A stretch of DNA of 64,000 bases from an uncultured Williamsia sp. (GCF_947494875.1 NZ_CANLWM010000001.1:806001-870000); one strand, 5' to 3'. Positions 30,201 to 43,885 are shown, counted from the stretch's first letter. The notes: generated from the sequence alone by a model not told the origin. A program made the numbers and translations.

Positions 30201-33200
30201 CCGACGTCGGCCGGACGGCATCATCGACTACCTCGGCCGCGCCGACGACCAGATCAAGATCCGCGGGTACCGGGTCGAACTCGGAGAGATCGAGTCGGTG
30301 ATCGCGGCACTCGACGGGGTCCGTCGCTGCGCCGTCGTCGCCCGCGCCGACGCGGACGTCCCCGGCCGGAAGACGGTGGTCGCCTACGTCGTCCCCACGT
30401 CGTCGCCCGCGCCGGGCGGGCGCGCCGACGTCATCACGGGGATCCGGGACGCGGTGGCGGCGACGCTGCCGTCGTACATGGTGCCGGCGCGGTACGGGAT
30501 CGTCGACGACCTACCGCTCACCGTGAACGGCAAACTCGACGTCGCCGCGCTGCCGGAGCCCGTCGCCCCTGTCCGGGGTGATCTCCGCGCGCCGCGCAGC
30601 GAGGCCGAACGCGTCATCGCCGAGGTCGTCGCGCAGGTGCTCGGCACCGGCGCGGTGGGCCTCGACGACGACTTCTTCGCCCTCGGGGGCGACAGCATCT
30701 CGTCCATCACGCTGGCCAGTCGGGCCGCGGCTCGGGGTGTGCGCGTCACGCCCCGGGACGTCTTCCGTCGCCGCACCGTGCTGGCCATCGCTGCCGCGTC
30801 GGTGTCCGTCGACGCTGTGGAGCCGGTGGACGACCCGGGCACCGGAACCATCCCGGCGACACCGATGCTCGCCGAGACCGTCCGCGCTCGAACGGTTCTC
30901 GACTCCTTCTATCAGTCGATGGTGCTGCGGACACCGATCGGGATGGGCCATGACGACCTCGTCGCGGTGCTCGGTGCGCTGCGAGATCGTCACCCGCTGC
31001 TGCGCGCGCGCGTCGTCGGTGACGACGACTGGACCCTCGTCGTCGACGAGGTCTCGGAGCCGTCCGGACCCGTCGACATACGAACGGTGGACGAGGACTT
31101 CGGCGGCGGGCGACTCGACGTCACGGTCGCCGAGCGCGCAGCCTCGCTCGACTGTCGCGGTGGGCGCATGCTGACCGCGGCGTGGTACCCGTCGACCGAC
31201 ACCGAAGCAGGACAACTGCTGCTCGTCGTCCATCACGTCGTGGTCGACGGCGTCTCGTGGCGCATCATCATCGAACACCTCGCCCGTGCCTGGGAAGCGC
31301 TGCGCCGCAGGGGTGGCGCGGAGCTGGAGGCGATTGGTACCTCCTTTCGCCGCTGGGCGGAACTCCTGACCGACGCCCTGCGGCCGGAGGTCGTGGCCGA
31401 TCACGTGGAGGCGTGGCAGCGGGTGCTCGCCCCGGTCGCCCCGTTCGGCGACAGGCCGGTGGACCCGGCGCGGGACACGATCGCGACGACGCGGACGGTC
31501 CGGGTCACCCTGGACAGCGCTGACACGGCCGACCTCGTCGGACGTGTGCCCGCCGCCGTCAACGGCACTGTCGACGACCTCCTGCTGGCTGGTCTGTCCC
31601 TGGCGGTGCGGGCGTGGCGCACGCAGCGAACCGGTGACACCGACGGCCGCCTCCTGGTCAACCTCGAGGGGCACGGGCGACGCCCGGAGGTGCTGGGTGA
31701 CGCCGGCGCGGGTGTCGATCTCGCCGAGACGATCGGCTGGTTCACCGCGATCCACCCCGTCGCGGTGGATGCGGGTGACGTCGACTGGCCGGCAGTGGTC
31801 GACGCCGACCCGGTACTCGACCGTGCCGTGAAGTCGGTGAAGGAGCAGATCCGCTCGACCCCGGGCACCGACAGGGTCGCCGGCGGTCTGGGCTACGGCA
31901 TGCTTCGGCATGTCCACCGGCACCCGGCTCTGCAGGGCCGGGCCCCGGAGGTCCTCATGAACTACCTCGGACGGCTCGACGGTGCGACCGGTGGCGACTG
32001 GGCGCCGGTCGAGGGGATCGGCGCTCTGCGTGAGGGTGTCGACCCATTCAATCCTGCTGCGGCGCTCGAGATCACGGCCCAGATCGGGACGGACGGACGG
32101 CTCGTCGTCGACCTCATGTGGCCCGCTGGGATCCTGGATGACGGCGAGACGGCCATGGCCGATCTCGGCGAGCGGTGGATGACCGCGCTGCGGGCGTTCG
32201 TCCGTGCCCCCGTCGGGGGAGCGACGCCCTCGGACTTCCCGCTGGTGTCGCTCACGGACGGCGACCTCGCCGCCCTCACCAGCGACCTCGGCGCACCGGT
32301 GGCCGTGCTCCCGATGCTCCCGCTGCAGGCGGGCATGTACGCGCACTCGATGCTGCTGGCCGACGGGGACACGGTCACCGCACCGGGCGACCCTTACGTC
32401 GTGCAACAGACCGCGAACCTCGTCGGTGCAGTGGACGTCGCCCGTCTCCGTCGTGCTCTCACCGCGGTGGTTGCGCGCCACGACGCGTTGCGTACCCGGT
32501 TCGTCGCGACGGAGCAGGGTGCCGTCGTGCAGGTGGTCGACCCGGCGGGCACCGTCGACCTCGACCATCACGACCTGCGCGGGACCGTCGACCACGCCCC
32601 CGATGTCGCGGACAGGATCGCGGCGGAGGAGCTCCGTCGGCCGCTGGACCTCGCCGGACGGCCGCCCGTGCGGTTCACCCTGGTGTCCCTGAGCGACACC
32701 GAACACCGACTCGTGCAGACGATGCACCACGCGCTCGCGGACGGGTGGTCGTACCCGCTCGTCTTCGCCGACCTCGTCGAGGCCCACCGCCTCGACACGT
32801 CGTTGCCGCGGCCCGCCGTCGGCTGGTCCGATCACGTCGAGACCGTCGCGGCCGGCGATCCGGACAGCGCCCGCGACACATGGCGCACGGTCCTCACCGA
32901 CGTCCTCGGCTCACAGCCCGCGCCGACCCTGCTGGCACCCGTTCTGCCCCGCGCGGCCGACGGGGAGACCGGCTTCCGGACCGTCTCCACGACGGCGCCG
33001 TCGGCCGCGTTGACCGCTGCGGCGCGTAGTCGTGGCGTCACCCTCGGCGCGGTGGTCCATGCGGCGTGGGCCGTCGTGCTCGGACGGCTCACCGGGCAGG
33101 ACGCCGTCGTGTTCGGGTCGACCGTGTCCGGACGTGCGGGGACGACGATCGACGTCACCGGTGTCGTCGGTCTGCTGATCAACACCAACCCGCTGCCCGT

Positions 33201-36200
33201 GGCGGTGCGAGCGGCGACGCGGCTCGGCGACGTGGTCCGCGCGGTCGCCGGCACCCAGACCGAGGTCATGGATGTCCAGCAGATCGGTCTGGCCGACATC
33301 GGCCGGATCGTCGGCCAGGCCACACTGTTCGACTCCATGGTGGTCGTCGAGAACTTCCCGGACGTGGACCCTGCGGGAGTCGGCGACAGTCCGGACACGC
33401 TGTCGATCACGGGCTTCACCGGTGTCGACACCCCGCACTACCCGGTGTCGTTGGTCGTGTTCCCCGGCGAGTCGACGACGTACGAGATCAAGTACGACGC
33501 CGCCCTGGTGTCGGAGACCACGGCGCGGTCGCTCGCCGACGCGGTCACCGTGGTCGTCGACGACTGGATCACGGTGCCGGACAGGCGACTCGCCGACGTA
33601 TCGCTCACCCGGGACGAGCACTCGGTGGTCGGCGGCCGCGCATCGCGCGCCCCGTCGACGGTGGTCGACGCGTTCCTGTCGGCGGTGGGCGCCGTCCCCG
33701 ACGCCGTCGCCCTCACCGACGGCACGCAGTCACTGACCTACCGCGACCTCGACCGTCGCAGTGCGACCTTCGCGTCCGCGTTGCGATCGGCAGGGGCACG
33801 TCCGGGCGGCCGCGTCGCCGTCGCCCTGCCACGCGGTGTCGACCTCGTGGTCGCCGTGCTGGCCGTCGCCCGCAGCGGCGCGACCGCCGTCCCCCTCGAC
33901 ATCGAGGCGCCCGCGGACCGCCTGCGGTACATCGTCACCGATGCCGCACCCGACGTCCTGGTTGTCACCGAGGCCACCCGGTCGAGGGTCCCGGTTCCCG
34001 GGGGTGTGGCGGTGCATGTCGCGGGGACAGGGGAGTCCTCAGGCACGTCGGATACCGACGGCCTGCCGGAACCGGTGCGCCCACTGCCGGCCTCTCCCGC
34101 GTACCTCATCTACACCTCGGGGTCGACCGGCAGACCGAAGGCGGTCGAGATGGCGCACGCATCGGTGACGGCGATGTTCGCGTCCGCGGCTGAGCACGTC
34201 GACCTCGACGATCAGGTGTGGACCCTGTTCCACAGCATCGCGTTCGACTTCTCCGTGTGGGAGGTCTGGGGTGCGCTCGCGCACCGCGGGCGGCTCGTCG
34301 TGGTGGACGGCGACGACCGCCGTGACCCGGAGCGACTGGCTGCACTGATCCGCGAGCAGGGCGTCACGTTGCTGAGCCAGACGCCATCCGCGTTCCACGC
34401 CCTGGCCGGGACCGTCGATGTGGCAACGCTTCCCGTCCGGACCGTCGTCTTCGGCGGCGAGGCACTCGACGCACGTCGACTGCCGGATCTCCCCGGGGTC
34501 CGACTGGTCAACATGTACGGCATCACCGAGACGTGTGTGCACGTCACGGCGCATCGCATCACCGACGACCAGACGGGCCCGGCGGCCACCGGCGGCGTCG
34601 GTGTGATCGGCCGACCGCTCGCGGGTCTGGGCGTCGCTCTTCTCGACCGTTTCCTGCGACCCGTCCCCGCCGGTGTGATCGGTGAGATGTACGTCGCGGG
34701 AGATCAACTGGCGATCGGATACTCGGGCCGACCCGACCTGACCGCCATGCGCTTCGTCGCGGCCCAGTCGGGGGAGCGGATGTACCGCAGCGGCGACCTC
34801 GCGTACCGCGATGCCGGCGACCTCGTGTACGTGGGCCGGTCCGATCAGCAGGTCTCGGTGCGTGGACACCGGGTCGAACTCGGCGAGGTCGACCACGCGG
34901 TGTGTTCGGTCGACGGTGTCGTCGATGCCGCGGCGGCCGTGGGCCCGGACACGACAGGTCGCGACGTGCTCGTCGCCGCTGTCGTCACGGACGGCGCGAT
35001 GACCGACGACGAGATCCGCGATGCAGCAGGGCGTCTCGTCCCCGGGTACATGGTCCCGGCCCGGTACGCGCGGGTGGAGTCGATCCCGCTCACGGGCAAC
35101 GGGAAGGTCGACCGCGCGGCAGTGCTGGCGTCGGTCTTCGACACCACCGCCGAGCCGTCGACCCCGGACAGTCCGCCGGCCGGGGCCGACCCGGTGTCCC
35201 GGCTGGTCTCCGTCGTGTCCGAACTGCTGGGACGCAGCGACGTCGGTCCCGACGACGACTTCTTCTCGCTCGGCGGGGACAGCATCGTCGCCATCTCCCT
35301 GGTCAACCGGGCGAAGACGTTCGGGCTGACCATCACTCCGAAGGACGTCTTCCGTCTGCGCACCGCCCGTGCGCTCGCGGCGACGCAGGATGCGGGGGTT
35401 GTCGGGGCCCCCGCGGATCGCGTGGTCGACGTGACAGGGGAGTCGGATCCGGGGGAGGTCCTCCTCACCCCGATCGTCCATCGGCTGTCCGAGCTCGGTG
35501 GCGACATCCGTCGGTTCTGTCAGGCGGTGGTGGTGCAGACCCCGGCCGGGGCGGACGCCGAGCGGGTGCGGGCGTGCGTCGCCGGCCTGGTCCGCCGTCA
35601 CGACGCGTTGCGTCAGCGGCTCCACCGGCCGAACGCCTTCCTGTGGTCACTCGAGGTGGTGCGACCGGACGGCGTCGACGAGACGGTCGCGACGCTGCCG
35701 TGGACGGTCGAATCGATCCGGGGCGCAACCGATGCCGAGCGAGAGGCGGCGGTGGCGCAGGTGTCGGACACGGCTGCCGACGGGCTGGACCCCGACGCCG
35801 GTGTCATGGTGTCCGCGGCGTTCCTCGACGCCGGGGACCGGCCGGGACGTCTCGTGCTCGCCGTCCACCACCTCGCGGTCGACGCCGTGACGTGGCGGAT
35901 CCTGCTCGACGACCTCGTCGACGCCTGGACGGGTGTGACACCACCGCCCGCGACGACGTCGCTGCGTCGGTACGCGTCGACGCTCACCGAACAGTCGGCG
36001 AGTCCCGCGCGTCTCGCCGAGTTCGACCATTGGTCGGCGCAGGTCGCGCCCGGTGCGGAACTCGTCCCGGGCGCCGCGACGGTGGCGCTGACGCTCGGCG
36101 ACACCGTCGAGCACGAGATCGTCCTCGACGCCTCCACGACAGAGCATTTCCTGACCACGGCCACGGCCGCCTCCGATGTCGATGTCACCGAGTTGCTGGT

Positions 36201-39200
36201 CGCCTCTGTCGCCCTCGCCGCCTCGCGGGTCCGCGGCTCCGGCGACCTGTCGATCGACGTCGAGCGCCACGGACGGGACCTCGACGGCGCCGATCTCAGC
36301 AGGACCGCGGGATGGTGCACGTCCATCGCCCCGGTGCGTCTGCCGGGTGCAGCGCTCGCGGCCGGCGACACCTCCTCGGTTCGCGACATCGCCCACGCCC
36401 TGCGAGCGGTGCCCGGCGACGGCCTCGGCTATGGGTTGCTGCGCTATTGCAACCCGCGCACCGCGGGGGTACTCGCGCGCGGATCGGCCCCGCAGGTGGT
36501 GGTGAACTACCTCGGACGCGGGCACGCGGACATCGATCGTGACTGGGCGCCGACCGACGAGACCGTGCGCGCCGAGCCGGATCCCGGACTCGGCACGCCC
36601 TACCTGCTCGAGGTCAACGCCTGGTGCCGATCGCATGCGGAGGGCACCCGGCTCCACATCGCGATCCGCGTCCCGCGTCCGGGCATCGTCCGGGGCGGCG
36701 ACGTCGACGACCTGGTCGGGGGCTTCGACGACGCCTTGGTGGCGGTGATCGACGACATCGGCCTCGCGGCGACACGCACACGGCGGACGCAGGCGGAGCT
36801 GTCGGGGTCCGATCTCGAGGCGCTCGTGGCGACCCACGGCGACGACCTCGTCGACGTGTGGGACCTGTCGCCCCTGCAACAGGGACTGTGGTTCCAGGCG
36901 ACGGCGAACAGCGCCGACGTCTACGTCGCCGCGAACGCGTTCGATCTCGACCGGCGGCTCGACGCCTCGGCGCTGGGCGCCGCGATGGGCGACGTGATGG
37001 ACGTGCACCCGGCGATGCGTGTCGGGGTGATGACGGTGCCGTCCGCCGACCGCCAGGTCGCGGTGGTCGTCGACCGGGCCGTGCCGGTGACCGAGATCGA
37101 CCTGACGGACGTCGGGGCGGACGCACCCGAGGCGCGTCTGCGGGCACTCGGCGACGCCGACCGCACGACGCCCTTCGATCTCGGCCGCCCGCCCCTCATC
37201 CGGCTCACCTTGGTCCACCTCCCCGGCGGACGCGACCGGTTGCTGTTCACCTACCACCTGCTGCTGTGGGACGGGTGGTCGCGAGAACTGGTGCTGACGG
37301 CCCTGTTCGACGCCTACACCCGCCGAACCGGTGGCGCTGCACCCGAGATCGCCCGGCCCACGGCGACCGTGCCCGACCACCTGCGGTGGCTTGCCGCCCA
37401 GGACACCGCCGCGTCGGAGTCGGTGTGGCACGGGCTGTTCGTGGATCTCGAGGAACCGTCGCTGCTGTTCCCCGAGGCGGCCGGGACCGACCCGGCCCTC
37501 GCGCGACGCGTCGACGTCGAACTCACCGAGGACGAGACCACCGCGCTGACCCGGTGTGCGCGTGCGGTCGGCGTCACGCTGCACGCCCTGGTCAGCACGG
37601 CGCTGGCCGTGGTGCTGGGACGTCGCCTCGGTCGCGACGACGTCGTCCTCGGGACCACCGTCGCAGGACGCCCGACCGACATCGACGGCATCGACGAGGT
37701 CGTCGGGGTCTTCCTCAACACCGTGCCGCTGCGGGTGCGGCTGGCCCCCGGGTCCACCGCCGCCGAGGTCATGCGGGCCGTCGCCGACGACCGCGTCACC
37801 ACCATGGACCACGAGTACCTCGGACTCGGTGACATCCAACGAGCTGTCGGGCGGGGCCCGCTGTTCGACAGCCTCTACGTCCTGCAGAACTTCCTCGACG
37901 ACGACACCTTCGCCGATCTCGAGGCGCACCAGGGGATCACGGCGGTCGACGCCGTCGACGCGACCCACTACCCCCTCACCTGGGTCGTCATGCCGGGGCG
38001 CCGTCTGTGGTGCAAGCTCGAATACCGGCCCGACGTCGTCGACGCCGAGGCCGCGCGTGCCCTGCTCGCCGATCTGCACGCCACCCTGCTGGCGATCGCG
38101 GCCGCACCCCGACGTCCGTTGGCCGCGTCCGCGGGTGCGGCGGTGGTCCCGTCGAGCATCGCCGGCGACCGACTCGACGTCGGTGACGACACGATCGCGG
38201 ACCTGCTGTTCGCGCAGGCTCGCCGTACACCGGACCGCCCTGCGCTCACCTGTGGTGGGGACACCATCACCTATGCGGAGCTGTCGCAACGGATCTCAGC
38301 TGCCGCCGCCCAACTCGTCGCGGCCGGGGCCGGCCCCGAACGCATCGTCGGCCTGGCGGTGCCACGGTCGACCGAGATGGTCGTGGCGCTGTTCGCGGTG
38401 CTGGCGACCGGAGCGGCGTACCTCCCGTTGGACCTGGCCGTGCCCGACGACCGCATCGCCGACATCGTCGCCGACGCCGAGCCGACGCTGGTCGTCGTCG
38501 ACGACACCTCTCGGGACCGGATCGCGCCCATGGGCGTGCCTCTCGTGACCCTCGGGTCCGACGTACGCGATGTGTCCGTCCGACCGACGCGGTCGCTCGA
38601 CCATCCGGCGTACGTCATCTACACGTCCGGCTCGACCGGTCGGCCCAAGGGCGTGGTGACGCCGTACCGCGGCCTGACGAACATGCAGATCAACCACCGC
38701 CGCGCCATCTTCGACCCGGTGGTGGCCCGCCTGCGTGCGCAGCATGGCCCGGACGCGACGCTGACCGTGGCGCACACGGTGTCGTTCGCATTCGACATGA
38801 GCTGGGAGGAACTCCTCTGGCTCGTCGAGGGACATCACGTCCACGTCTGCGACGAGGACCTGCGCCGCGACGCAGCCGAACTCGTCCGCTACTGCTCCGA
38901 CCACGCGGTCGACGTGATCAACGTGACGCCCACGTACGCGACGCACCTCGTCGATGAGGGGTTGCTGCGCGGATCGCACGTCCCGCGGTTGGTGCTGCTC
39001 GGCGGCGAGGCGGTGACGGATCGTCTCTGGGAGGAGTTCCGCGCGACGCCGGATCTGCTGGCCTACAACCTGTACGGCCCCACCGAGTACACGATCAACA
39101 CCCTCGGTGTCGGGACGGACGACACCGACCGCGCAGCGGTCGGACTGCCGATCACCAACACCGAATGTCTCGTCCTCGACGCCTGGTTGCGTCCGGTGCC

Positions 39201-42200
39201 GCAGGGGATCGCGGGCGAGTTGTACATCCGGGGAGTCGGACTCGCCCGGGGTTACCACCGTCGGGCGGACCTCACGGCGTCGTCGTTCGTCGCCGACGTC
39301 GACGGCTCCGGTGGTCGCCTCTACCGCACCGGTGACCTGGTGCGTCAGCGACCCGACGGTGTCCTCGACTACCTCGGTCGCACCGATGACCAGGTCAAGA
39401 TCCGTGGGCATCGCGTCGAGCCGGCCGAGGTCACCGCCGCACTGCTCGACGTGCCCGGTGTCCGTGGGGGCGCGGTGGTCGCCATCGACGGTGAGACGGC
39501 GGACCAGGGCAAGAGACTGGCGGCGTTCGTGATCCCGACGGATGACCCGAGCAGCGGATTCCTCGCGGGGATCCGATCCTCACTCGTCGACCGCCTGCCG
39601 GGCTACCTCGTGCCGTCCGTCTACGCCGTCGTCGACATGCTGCCGCTGACCGTCAACGGCAAGCTCGACGTCCGCGCCCTCCCGGAACCGCGGCCTGTGT
39701 CGGGATCCTGGCGGGCGGCGGCGTCGGAGACCGAGCGCTGGATGTGCGAGGTGTTCGCGACCGCACTGGGTTCCGACGATCCGGTCGGCCCCGAGGACGA
39801 CTTCTTCGCGCTGGGTGGTCACTCACTTCTCGCGACGCGTCTGCTGGGACTCGTCGCGGAACGATGCGGCGCGCGGTTGCGGCTGCGCGAGCTCTTCGAC
39901 GCACCGACACCGGAGCGGTTGTCGCGCAAAGTGTCCGCGCTCGGTGTCGACTCGGGCAGCGTCGACGTCGAGGCGGGTTCGACCGCACTCGCCCATCGGC
40001 CGGACGTGGAGGAGCACCTGCTCTCCCCGGCGCAGCGTCAGCTGTGGCTGAGTTGGCAACTCGACCCGTCGGACACCGCCTACCTGTATCCGATCGCGGT
40101 GCGGGTGGAGCGCCGACTCGACCCCGACGCACTGCGTCGGGCCGTTGTCGCGGTGTTGACCCGCCATGCGCCGCTGCGCAGTGTCGTCACCGACCGCGAC
40201 GGGACGCCTGTGGTCGTCCCACTCGACCCGGTCGATGCCGCGGCACGCGTCGAGGTAAGGACGGTCGAGTCGGAGGACGTGACGCCAGTCGTCGACGCAG
40301 AACTCTCGCGACCGTTCGACCTCACCCGCGACCTCCCGCTGCGGGTGACCCAGATCGACTGCGGCGCTGGGTCCGTCCTGCTGCTCACGATGCACCACAT
40401 CGTGGTCGACGAGTGGTCGGACGCGGTACTGCTCGGTGACCTCGACCGTGCCTACCGCGGGGAGGAACTCGGGTCACTGCCACTCACCTACGGAGACTGG
40501 GCGGACTGGGCTACCCGGGACCTCGCGACGTCCGTGGGCGACGGCACCCGTGCCGACGCGCAGATCGCCTGGTGGCGCGACCATTTCGCAGGCGTTCCCG
40601 ACGAGGTCACCATTCCTCCCGATCTGGTCCGACCCGTCGGTGACACCCGACCCGCGGCGACGGTCTCCACCCGTCTCGACGCACCCGCGGCCGATGCGCT
40701 GCGCGCACTGGCGACCGAGCGGTCGGCGACCACCGGGATGGTCCTGCACGCTGCGCTCGCCGTGGTGCTGCGCGGGTTCGGCGCCGGCGACGACATCGTC
40801 GTCGGCACACCGCGTTCGGGCCGCACCGACGATCGACTGAAAGACGTCGTGGGGTATTTCGCCTCCACCCTGGTGACCCGGGTCGATCTCGCGGACCGGC
40901 CGGCGATCGGGGTGCTCGTCGACCGCGTGCGTGACATCGACCTCGCCGCACACGACCACGCCGAGATCCCGTTCGCGGAGGTCGTGGCCGCTGTCAACCC
41001 CGGTCGTGTCGTCGGCCGGACACCGCTCTTCTCGCTGATGCTCGGGTACTTCCGGTCCGATCGGGGCGGCGACCCGGGGGACACATTGTTCGGTGCCGCG
41101 GTGTCGGACGTCGACGCCGGGCCGCGTGAGGCCAAGGTCGACGTGAACGTCACCTGCGTCGACCACGGTCCCGCAGAGCCCGTCGATGTGGTCGTCGAGT
41201 ACGACGCCGGCCGCTACTCGCCATCGCTGATGGAATCGCTGGCGTCGGCGATCGCACGGGTCGCCACGGCGATGCCGGCTGCCCCGGACGCGTCGATCGC
41301 GGCACTGCACATCGCGGCGCCGCCCGTGGTGCAGACCCCTCGTGTGGTGGTGTCGTGTCGGTGGGTGGACGAGATGGAGGCCGTCGCCGCCGAGCATCCC
41401 GACACCGTCGCGGTGACCGTCGGCGACGACGCCGTCACCTATGGCGACCTTGCCGTGCGGGTCCGCGAACTGACCGCCCGGCTCACAGGTCTGGGCGTCG
41501 CGCCGGGTGACGTCGTCGCCGTCGCGGCCCGGCGCGGTGTCGAACTGGTCGTCGCCCTGGCGGCCGTGAACCGTGTGGGCGCGGCCTATCTGCCGCTCGA
41601 CACCGCGGTCCCCGCAGAGCGACTGGCCTACATCGTCGACGACGCGCAGCCGGCCGTGGTGCTCGCCGACGCGGAGGTGGACTGGTCGTCGGCGCCGGTC
41701 CGGCTTCTCGGGGAACAGGAGTGGTCGCCGCTGGTGCGCCCGGACGACCGGGCGCGTCAGGATGTCGGCCCGGCGGCCTATCTGATCTACACCTCGGGAT
41801 CGACCGGCAGGCCCAAGGGCGTGGTGGTCTCCCATCGGGCACTCGACGCGTTCCGTATTGGCGTCGCCCGTCGGTTCCCGATCCGTGCCGACGACCGTGT
41901 GCTCGCGACCACGACGGTGTCGTTCGACATCGCCGTCCTGGAGATCCTGGTCCCGCTGTCCGTCGGCGCGACGGTCGTGATGGCCCGCCGCGACGAGGTC
42001 GTCGATCCCGAACTGCTCGCCGGGGTCATCGGCCGGGGACGGGTCACCGTCGCGCAGGCGACGCCGTCGCTGTGGTCGACGGTCACCCGTTTCCGCGACC
42101 GGGACGGCCGCGGCGTCGACCTCAGCCGGATCCGGGTGGCGGTGGGTGGCGAGGCGCTGCCCACCGACCTGGCCGGCGAGCTCGCGGGGCGTGCGGCGCA

Positions 42201-43875
42201 GGTGGTGAACATGTACGGGCCCACCGAGGCGACCGTGTGGGCGACATCCGCGGAGATCGGCACCGGTACAGGGGAACCGACGATCGGTGCCGCGTGGGAC
42301 ACCGTCACCGCGGTCGTGCTCGACGACGACCTCCGGCCCGTTCCCGACGGTGTCGTCGGCGAGCTCTACCTTGGCGGTCCGCACCTCGCCGACGGATATC
42401 ACCGCCGCCCGGACCTGACAGCCGCGCGGTTCGTCGCCCATCCGCTCGCCGGCCCCGGCGGGCGGCTGTACCGGACGGGTGACGTGGTGCGTCGGCGGGC
42501 AGGCGGGTCCCTCGACTACCGCGGTCGCTCCGATCACCAGGTGAAGATCCGCGGGCACCGCGTCGAGCCCGACGAGGTCGCGGCCGCGGTGCGGCGACTC
42601 GACGGCGTCGACGATGCGGTCGTGGTCTCGCGCATGGTGGACGGTTCGGTTCGCCTCGACGCCTACGTGGTCGGCGCGGACGTCGACACCACCGCCGCGC
42701 GCCGGGATCTCGGTGGGGTTCTCCCCTCCTACATGGTCCCGTCCGCGGTCACCGTCCTCGATGCGCTCCCGCTCACCCCCAACGGCAAGACCGACCGCGC
42801 CGCGCTGCCCGAACCCCAGAGTGCCGGCGACACCGCCACCCCGAGCACGCTGACGGGGACGCGACGCGAGGTCGCAGAGGCGATCGCCCGCGTCCTGGGG
42901 GTCGAACCCACCTCGCCGACCGACGATTTCTTCGCGCTCGGCGGCCACTCGCTGCTGCTGGTGCGGCTGCACGAGCAACTGAGGGACGTCCTCGGCGCCG
43001 ACGTCGGGGTCCGTGTCCTGCTCGCGGCACCGGCGGTCGGGGACATCGCGGACGCCGTCGACGCGGCCCGACAGGGTCTGTCCGTCGCGACGGCGGACGC
43101 CCTCTCGCCGGTGGTGCGGTGGAACACCGCGGGGACGGCGACGCCCGTCGTGTGTTTGCCGCCGGCGAGCGGGATGTGCTGGGAGTACGCGGGGTTGGCG
43201 CGGTTGCTGGGGTCCGGGACGCCGGTCGTCGGACTGCAGTCGAGGAGTCTCACCGACCCGGCCGCGCTGGGTGCGGACTTCGTCGACGTGGTGTCGGAGA
43301 CGGTCGACCGCCTCGACGAGTCCGTGGGGGACGGTCCGGTCGTCGTCGTGGGGTGGTCTTTCGGCGGCGTCCTCGCCCCGGCGGTGGTCGCCGAATGCCT
43401 GCGGCGTGGACGCGTCGTGGACCGGGTCGTCATGCTCGACGCGCACGCGCCGGGGGCCCCGGTTCCGACGACGGTCGCCGCCGATCCTCTGTCCGTGCTT
43501 CTCCGTGAGCTCGGAGTGTCACTGCCCGAGCATGATCGGGCTGTGACGGACACCGCGCTGACGATGGACGAGGCGGTGCGGTTGCTCGCCGACCACGACG
43601 ACGTGCTCCGGTCGCTGGGTTCGGACGCGGTCGTCGCGGTGATCCGTACCTACCTCGACAGCGACCGGCTGATCGCACAGGCGAACCTGCCGGTGGTCGA
43701 GGACGTTCCGGTCGACTTCCTCGAGGCCGGGTCGGTGGAGCCGGGGTTCGACGGGAACAGCGCGCGGGGATGGCGCGGGGTCCTGCCCCGGATGCGGGTC
43801 ACGGTCGTGCCGGAGGGGCATTCGCAGATGCTGACCGGCGCCGCACTCGACCGCTTGGCGGATCTGGTGCGGTGA
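21262..43875 (+). CDS. Six-module siderophore NRPS, exochelin type (FxbB and FxbC functions in one 7,537-residue chain)
   Basis: Domain order: A1-T1-E1-C2-A2-T2-C3-A3-T3-E3-C4-A4-T4-E4-C5-A5-T5-C6-A6-T6-TE. T-domain serines: 565, 2059, 3145, 4674, 6188, 7230; TE nucleophile in GWSFGG at about 7366. Hand-read 10-residue codes: A1 DINYWGGIGK (formyl-hydroxyOrn, as in coelichelin CchH), A2 IDTVVSSGDK (beta-Ala-like, Ile1718 for Asp235), A3 and A5 DMENLGLINK (hydroxyOrn), A4 DFWSVGMVHK (Thr-like), A6 DILQAGMVWK (Gly-like). C2, C4 and C6 have HHxxxD at 1221, 3822 and 6378; C3 (HFLLFDG, 2272) and C5 (HLLLWDG, 5332) lack the second His. E domains follow modules 1, 3 and 4. Predicted chain: D-fhOrn, beta-Ala, D-hOrn, D-Thr, L-hOrn, Gly. 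No loading C domain. Confidence 0.95.
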   Translation: MQIADVLARLDEWNDRSQPTARSTVPDLLRHQIAASPDAVAVVDDTHILTYAELGVRVEDLAADLRAAGVGAEDVVAIGMRRSAEMVVAVLATMLSGGAFVPIDPSWPQQRRERTATDARIVHALVGRDDTGSWQVPTTTLDLAHWTIRERSVEEPATLDGARLAYIVFTSGSTGTPKGSMIRHEAICERLRWQRDEILHFGSDDASLFKAPLAFDIAINEILLPLVSGGRVVVARPEGERDPEYLLDTIARHGVTFVYLVSSMLDALLELDGPAGGSSSLRDLRHVWCGGEVLTPDLFRRFRAHLDTTLFHGYGPAEATIGVSHVIYRDVAERIATSIGSPNPHTQLYVLDEDLRPVGPGVGGELYAAGFLLGRGYVGAPGLTASRFVANPFDSNGSRMYRTGDLARWTEDGALEFLGRADNQVKIRGRRIELEEIESVVADHPRVRSAAVIVRDSTLVAFVTTTGLGLVDGAEDISAWAVDRLLDYMVPGEIHLLDAMPTTTNGKVDRAALTARALESAARRTTPVVAPTTAREAVLCRVFADVLNRSEIGVDDDFFAAGGDSIVAIRVVGRLRAQGHALRPREMFAHRTPRALAPMLVELDVTSDREVVPQEGPVGPTPITAWLDEIAGDADVLSGFAQGIVLTTPEGLTESDLRGVVTAVVERHGMLRASTDGHAAATVVPESGGVGPMVVVGATSGDRDADVRAAWELARTQLDPATGHMLVVVWLRDHGLLVVVGHHVVVDGIALRVIAEDLAAAHASLLAHGSAVVGEVPVSFRDWAARLRTAADDGVFASETAHWEAVVRGVEEPLGDRPLDPAVDTVATERRLVVELDTTDTERLLSVVPEAIHGRADDAMIAALALAVLRWRTERGIAGDDELLLELEGHGREADAVDPDGLSGPTDLSRTVGWFTTLFPARITVDPTAGMGAVVRAVKEQLRRTPSHGVGYGVLRHLAGADIACSPQVLFNYLGRFSLDAPDRAPWSFVSVDASAVWEDRAATMPLPRLIEVNAEAIDRADGSRLRAVISWPAGAIDAAAVERLAELWMQALRSIAADPTVTGHTPSDFPLVSLTDDDIRDIETRFPAVQTVLPLTPVQQGIWFQSTYEADHDPYVVQQIVDVHGDLDRHRFATAVDGVVRRHQALSTAVVATSDGTPVAVIAPVAPTDVLWIDGDADTDVDVVAAAERNRGFALDEAPLMRFAMISHAPDRHTMVQTVHHIVADGWSVPIVLDDIVSAYRDGATGVSPARIDRHLEWLGRRDAPADRAAWAQYLDGLEAPTRIAAVDGHGGEPNPDGERHGRRTARFDGDVAATARSVGVTPSAIVTAAWAIVLGRLTGTADVTFASAVSGRGGDLAGVDDIVGMLVSTVITRVRVDPGTSVADTARDHAAAELTVIDHQHIPLADLAEVIGARGDLVDSLLVIENLSGHRYEETDCGATASEGIGFGEVRVVEAPHYPLTVMVSVHSDIRVTVTNDRTVVSDGLADHVASAVVAALAATVVDPGTTVAGIRALPAGATAPVDAVDAPLLPSALADAAVAHPDTVALTQGDLRWTHTDLALRVGAIAAALRAAGAGRGSVVAVMLPRTPDAVAAVCAVTAVGAAIMPVDITYPADRIRLMVDTVEPRVILTDTAVSVPESAATVVDVASVDREAATVPPPVALSREDAALVVFTSGSTGTPRAVVLPHGALADRLDWGRRRWAASTWLAKSSWAFIDGATELLTPLTSGATVVLADDHARRDGADLAHLVEESAAEQLVAVGSLARVMAAEFGDRLASLRRWVLSGEALEPSIVEAVRAGTPSAVIINSYGSSEVAGDVLVTEVVDADDITLGTPVPGSDVVVLDHLLSEAPRGVIGDIVVGGGQLARGYHGDPAATATRFVADPRPGAVPGARLYRTGDRGWVDEGGRVVFTGRDDDQISIRGFRVEPREVEAALCRIHGVRDAVVLATPMLEAVVVGDPHLDPSDVRAAVAQTLPTHAVPSAVAVTDSIPLLPNGKRDRAALLSLLAAARDARTSETFVAPSTDAERDVAEAVADVLGVPPVSATAEFLDLGGDSIVAVRVIGHLTRRGWAATGEDVFRGRTVAGIAARLTRAEWTSDGDVAPFSTVTLSDADRQRSTAAVPFAVDDMWALTPLQRGVYTECVAAGPDDTTYLTQNVFTLDRRVDVDALRSALSDMVAALPQLRVSFYPTRSDDPAATPVVSVVARSVQVDVDEHDLTGHDSTGAAAELRAVVEADRVRPFALDVPPLIRAAVVALPDGTDRLLLTYHFLLFDGWSRELVLRDLFSRYEFHQGGTPAPTSDALAPFPRYLRWLQQRDDDSARTAWRGLLGSMEEPTLAAHDPGPDGDPRQLFATLDGDLSGAVAATARDLGVTENAVMTAALAVVTGLHAGTSDVVIGVTVAGRPGDVADVENTVGPFLTTVPARLDVRPGRAVADVIVDAAEQRIAMMAHDHIGLAEITRAAAGDAGATLFDSLFVLQNFLDDDTFTDLESRHGIVDVDYRDTTAFPITWVLTPGARIAVKLEYRPGSVADATASLMVRGLELALTQMTADSGQAVGTVRLLDDEASPAPRDIESVTIAEMLSDRAALVPDVTALVAGDERLDYRELDARVTRMARMLLAHGAGPEVVVALDLPRTTDMVIALFAVLRTGAAYLPIERDHPVARLLTIVDDAAPRIIVTDSAQRPIVVAAGESGCHVVDLGDDAVVRSLAQLDDSPIRDSELGTFAAGRDRLDHPAYLIYTSGSTGTPKGVVTPYIGLTNMYANHDEAIFTPTIARSDRDVLAVAHTVSFSFDMSWEELFWLVAGHTVHVCDEELRRDAPALVRYCTDNLVDVINVTPTYAHHLIEEGLLDGDHVPALVLLGGEAVTDVVWDALRNTDGVVGYNLYGPTEYTINTLGAGTDESDTPTVGRPIHNTAARVLDTALRAVPDGVFGELYIAGAGLARGYHGRPDLTAAAMVADPLGSGGRMYRTGDLVRRRPDGIIDYLGRADDQIKIRGYRVELGEIESVIAALDGVRRCAVVARADADVPGRKTVVAYVVPTSSPAPGGRADVITGIRDAVAATLPSYMVPARYGIVDDLPLTVNGKLDVAALPEPVAPVRGDLRAPRSEAERVIAEVVAQVLGTGAVGLDDDFFALGGDSISSITLASRAAARGVRVTPRDVFRRRTVLAIAAASVSVDAVEPVDDPGTGTIPATPMLAETVRARTVLDSFYQSMVLRTPIGMGHDDLVAVLGALRDRHPLLRARVVGDDDWTLVVDEVSEPSGPVDIRTVDEDFGGGRLDVTVAERAASLDCRGGRMLTAAWYPSTDTEAGQLLLVVHHVVVDGVSWRIIIEHLARAWEALRRRGGAELEAIGTSFRRWAELLTDALRPEVVADHVEAWQRVLAPVAPFGDRPVDPARDTIATTRTVRVTLDSADTADLVGRVPAAVNGTVDDLLLAGLSLAVRAWRTQRTGDTDGRLLVNLEGHGRRPEVLGDAGAGVDLAETIGWFTAIHPVAVDAGDVDWPAVVDADPVLDRAVKSVKEQIRSTPGTDRVAGGLGYGMLRHVHRHPALQGRAPEVLMNYLGRLDGATGGDWAPVEGIGALREGVDPFNPAAALEITAQIGTDGRLVVDLMWPAGILDDGETAMADLGERWMTALRAFVRAPVGGATPSDFPLVSLTDGDLAALTSDLGAPVAVLPMLPLQAGMYAHSMLLADGDTVTAPGDPYVVQQTANLVGAVDVARLRRALTAVVARHDALRTRFVATEQGAVVQVVDPAGTVDLDHHDLRGTVDHAPDVADRIAAEELRRPLDLAGRPPVRFTLVSLSDTEHRLVQTMHHALADGWSYPLVFADLVEAHRLDTSLPRPAVGWSDHVETVAAGDPDSARDTWRTVLTDVLGSQPAPTLLAPVLPRAADGETGFRTVSTTAPSAALTAAARSRGVTLGAVVHAAWAVVLGRLTGQDAVVFGSTVSGRAGTTIDVTGVVGLLINTNPLPVAVRAATRLGDVVRAVAGTQTEVMDVQQIGLADIGRIVGQATLFDSMVVVENFPDVDPAGVGDSPDTLSITGFTGVDTPHYPVSLVVFPGESTTYEIKYDAALVSETTARSLADAVTVVVDDWITVPDRRLADVSLTRDEHSVVGGRASRAPSTVVDAFLSAVGAVPDAVALTDGTQSLTYRDLDRRSATFASALRSAGARPGGRVAVALPRGVDLVVAVLAVARSGATAVPLDIEAPADRLRYIVTDAAPDVLVVTEATRSRVPVPGGVAVHVAGTGESSGTSDTDGLPEPVRPLPASPAYLIYTSGSTGRPKAVEMAHASVTAMFASAAEHVDLDDQVWTLFHSIAFDFSVWEVWGALAHRGRLVVVDGDDRRDPERLAALIREQGVTLLSQTPSAFHALAGTVDVATLPVRTVVFGGEALDARRLPDLPGVRLVNMYGITETCVHVTAHRITDDQTGPAATGGVGVIGRPLAGLGVALLDRFLRPVPAGVIGEMYVAGDQLAIGYSGRPDLTAMRFVAAQSGERMYRSGDLAYRDAGDLVYVGRSDQQVSVRGHRVELGEVDHAVCSVDGVVDAAAAVGPDTTGRDVLVAAVVTDGAMTDDEIRDAAGRLVPGYMVPARYARVESIPLTGNGKVDRAAVLASVFDTTAEPSTPDSPPAGADPVSRLVSVVSELLGRSDVGPDDDFFSLGGDSIVAISLVNRAKTFGLTITPKDVFRLRTARALAATQDAGVVGAPADRVVDVTGESDPGEVLLTPIVHRLSELGGDIRRFCQAVVVQTPAGADAERVRACVAGLVRRHDALRQRLHRPNAFLWSLEVVRPDGVDETVATLPWTVESIRGATDAEREAAVAQVSDTAADGLDPDAGVMVSAAFLDAGDRPGRLVLAVHHLAVDAVTWRILLDDLVDAWTGVTPPPATTSLRRYASTLTEQSASPARLAEFDHWSAQVAPGAELVPGAATVALTLGDTVEHEIVLDASTTEHFLTTATAASDVDVTELLVASVALAASRVRGSGDLSIDVERHGRDLDGADLSRTAGWCTSIAPVRLPGAALAAGDTSSVRDIAHALRAVPGDGLGYGLLRYCNPRTAGVLARGSAPQVVVNYLGRGHADIDRDWAPTDETVRAEPDPGLGTPYLLEVNAWCRSHAEGTRLHIAIRVPRPGIVRGGDVDDLVGGFDDALVAVIDDIGLAATRTRRTQAELSGSDLEALVATHGDDLVDVWDLSPLQQGLWFQATANSADVYVAANAFDLDRRLDASALGAAMGDVMDVHPAMRVGVMTVPSADRQVAVVVDRAVPVTEIDLTDVGADAPEARLRALGDADRTTPFDLGRPPLIRLTLVHLPGGRDRLLFTYHLLLWDGWSRELVLTALFDAYTRRTGGAAPEIARPTATVPDHLRWLAAQDTAASESVWHGLFVDLEEPSLLFPEAAGTDPALARRVDVELTEDETTALTRCARAVGVTLHALVSTALAVVLGRRLGRDDVVLGTTVAGRPTDIDGIDEVVGVFLNTVPLRVRLAPGSTAAEVMRAVADDRVTTMDHEYLGLGDIQRAVGRGPLFDSLYVLQNFLDDDTFADLEAHQGITAVDAVDATHYPLTWVVMPGRRLWCKLEYRPDVVDAEAARALLADLHATLLAIAAAPRRPLAASAGAAVVPSSIAGDRLDVGDDTIADLLFAQARRTPDRPALTCGGDTITYAELSQRISAAAAQLVAAGAGPERIVGLAVPRSTEMVVALFAVLATGAAYLPLDLAVPDDRIADIVADAEPTLVVVDDTSRDRIAPMGVPLVTLGSDVRDVSVRPTRSLDHPAYVIYTSGSTGRPKGVVTPYRGLTNMQINHRRAIFDPVVARLRAQHGPDATLTVAHTVSFAFDMSWEELLWLVEGHHVHVCDEDLRRDAAELVRYCSDHAVDVINVTPTYATHLVDEGLLRGSHVPRLVLLGGEAVTDRLWEEFRATPDLLAYNLYGPTEYTINTLGVGTDDTDRAAVGLPITNTECLVLDAWLRPVPQGIAGELYIRGVGLARGYHRRADLTASSFVADVDGSGGRLYRTGDLVRQRPDGVLDYLGRTDDQVKIRGHRVEPAEVTAALLDVPGVRGGAVVAIDGETADQGKRLAAFVIPTDDPSSGFLAGIRSSLVDRLPGYLVPSVYAVVDMLPLTVNGKLDVRALPEPRPVSGSWRAAASETERWMCEVFATALGSDDPVGPEDDFFALGGHSLLATRLLGLVAERCGARLRLRELFDAPTPERLSRKVSALGVDSGSVDVEAGSTALAHRPDVEEHLLSPAQRQLWLSWQLDPSDTAYLYPIAVRVERRLDPDALRRAVVAVLTRHAPLRSVVTDRDGTPVVVPLDPVDAAARVEVRTVESEDVTPVVDAELSRPFDLTRDLPLRVTQIDCGAGSVLLLTMHHIVVDEWSDAVLLGDLDRAYRGEELGSLPLTYGDWADWATRDLATSVGDGTRADAQIAWWRDHFAGVPDEVTIPPDLVRPVGDTRPAATVSTRLDAPAADALRALATERSATTGMVLHAALAVVLRGFGAGDDIVVGTPRSGRTDDRLKDVVGYFASTLVTRVDLADRPAIGVLVDRVRDIDLAAHDHAEIPFAEVVAAVNPGRVVGRTPLFSLMLGYFRSDRGGDPGDTLFGAAVSDVDAGPREAKVDVNVTCVDHGPAEPVDVVVEYDAGRYSPSLMESLASAIARVATAMPAAPDASIAALHIAAPPVVQTPRVVVSCRWVDEMEAVAAEHPDTVAVTVGDDAVTYGDLAVRVRELTARLTGLGVAPGDVVAVAARRGVELVVALAAVNRVGAAYLPLDTAVPAERLAYIVDDAQPAVVLADAEVDWSSAPVRLLGEQEWSPLVRPDDRARQDVGPAAYLIYTSGSTGRPKGVVVSHRALDAFRIGVARRFPIRADDRVLATTTVSFDIAVLEILVPLSVGATVVMARRDEVVDPELLAGVIGRGRVTVAQATPSLWSTVTRFRDRDGRGVDLSRIRVAVGGEALPTDLAGELAGRAAQVVNMYGPTEATVWATSAEIGTGTGEPTIGAAWDTVTAVVLDDDLRPVPDGVVGELYLGGPHLADGYHRRPDLTAARFVAHPLAGPGGRLYRTGDVVRRRAGGSLDYRGRSDHQVKIRGHRVEPDEVAAAVRRLDGVDDAVVVSRMVDGSVRLDAYVVGADVDTTAARRDLGGVLPSYMVPSAVTVLDALPLTPNGKTDRAALPEPQSAGDTATPSTLTGTRREVAEAIARVLGVEPTSPTDDFFALGGHSLLLVRLHEQLRDVLGADVGVRVLLAAPAVGDIADAVDAARQGLSVATADALSPVVRWNTAGTATPVVCLPPASGMCWEYAGLARLLGSGTPVVGLQSRSLTDPAALGADFVDVVSETVDRLDESVGDGPVVVVGWSFGGVLAPAVVAECLRRGRVVDRVVMLDAHAPGAPVPTTVAADPLSVLLRELGVSLPEHDRAVTDTALTMDEAVRLLADHDDVLRSLGSDAVVAVIRTYLDSDRLIAQANLPVVEDVPVDFLEAGSVEPGFDGNSARGWRGVLPRMRVTVVPEGHSQMLTGAALDRLADLVR

Positions 43876-43885
43876 CGGACACGAG

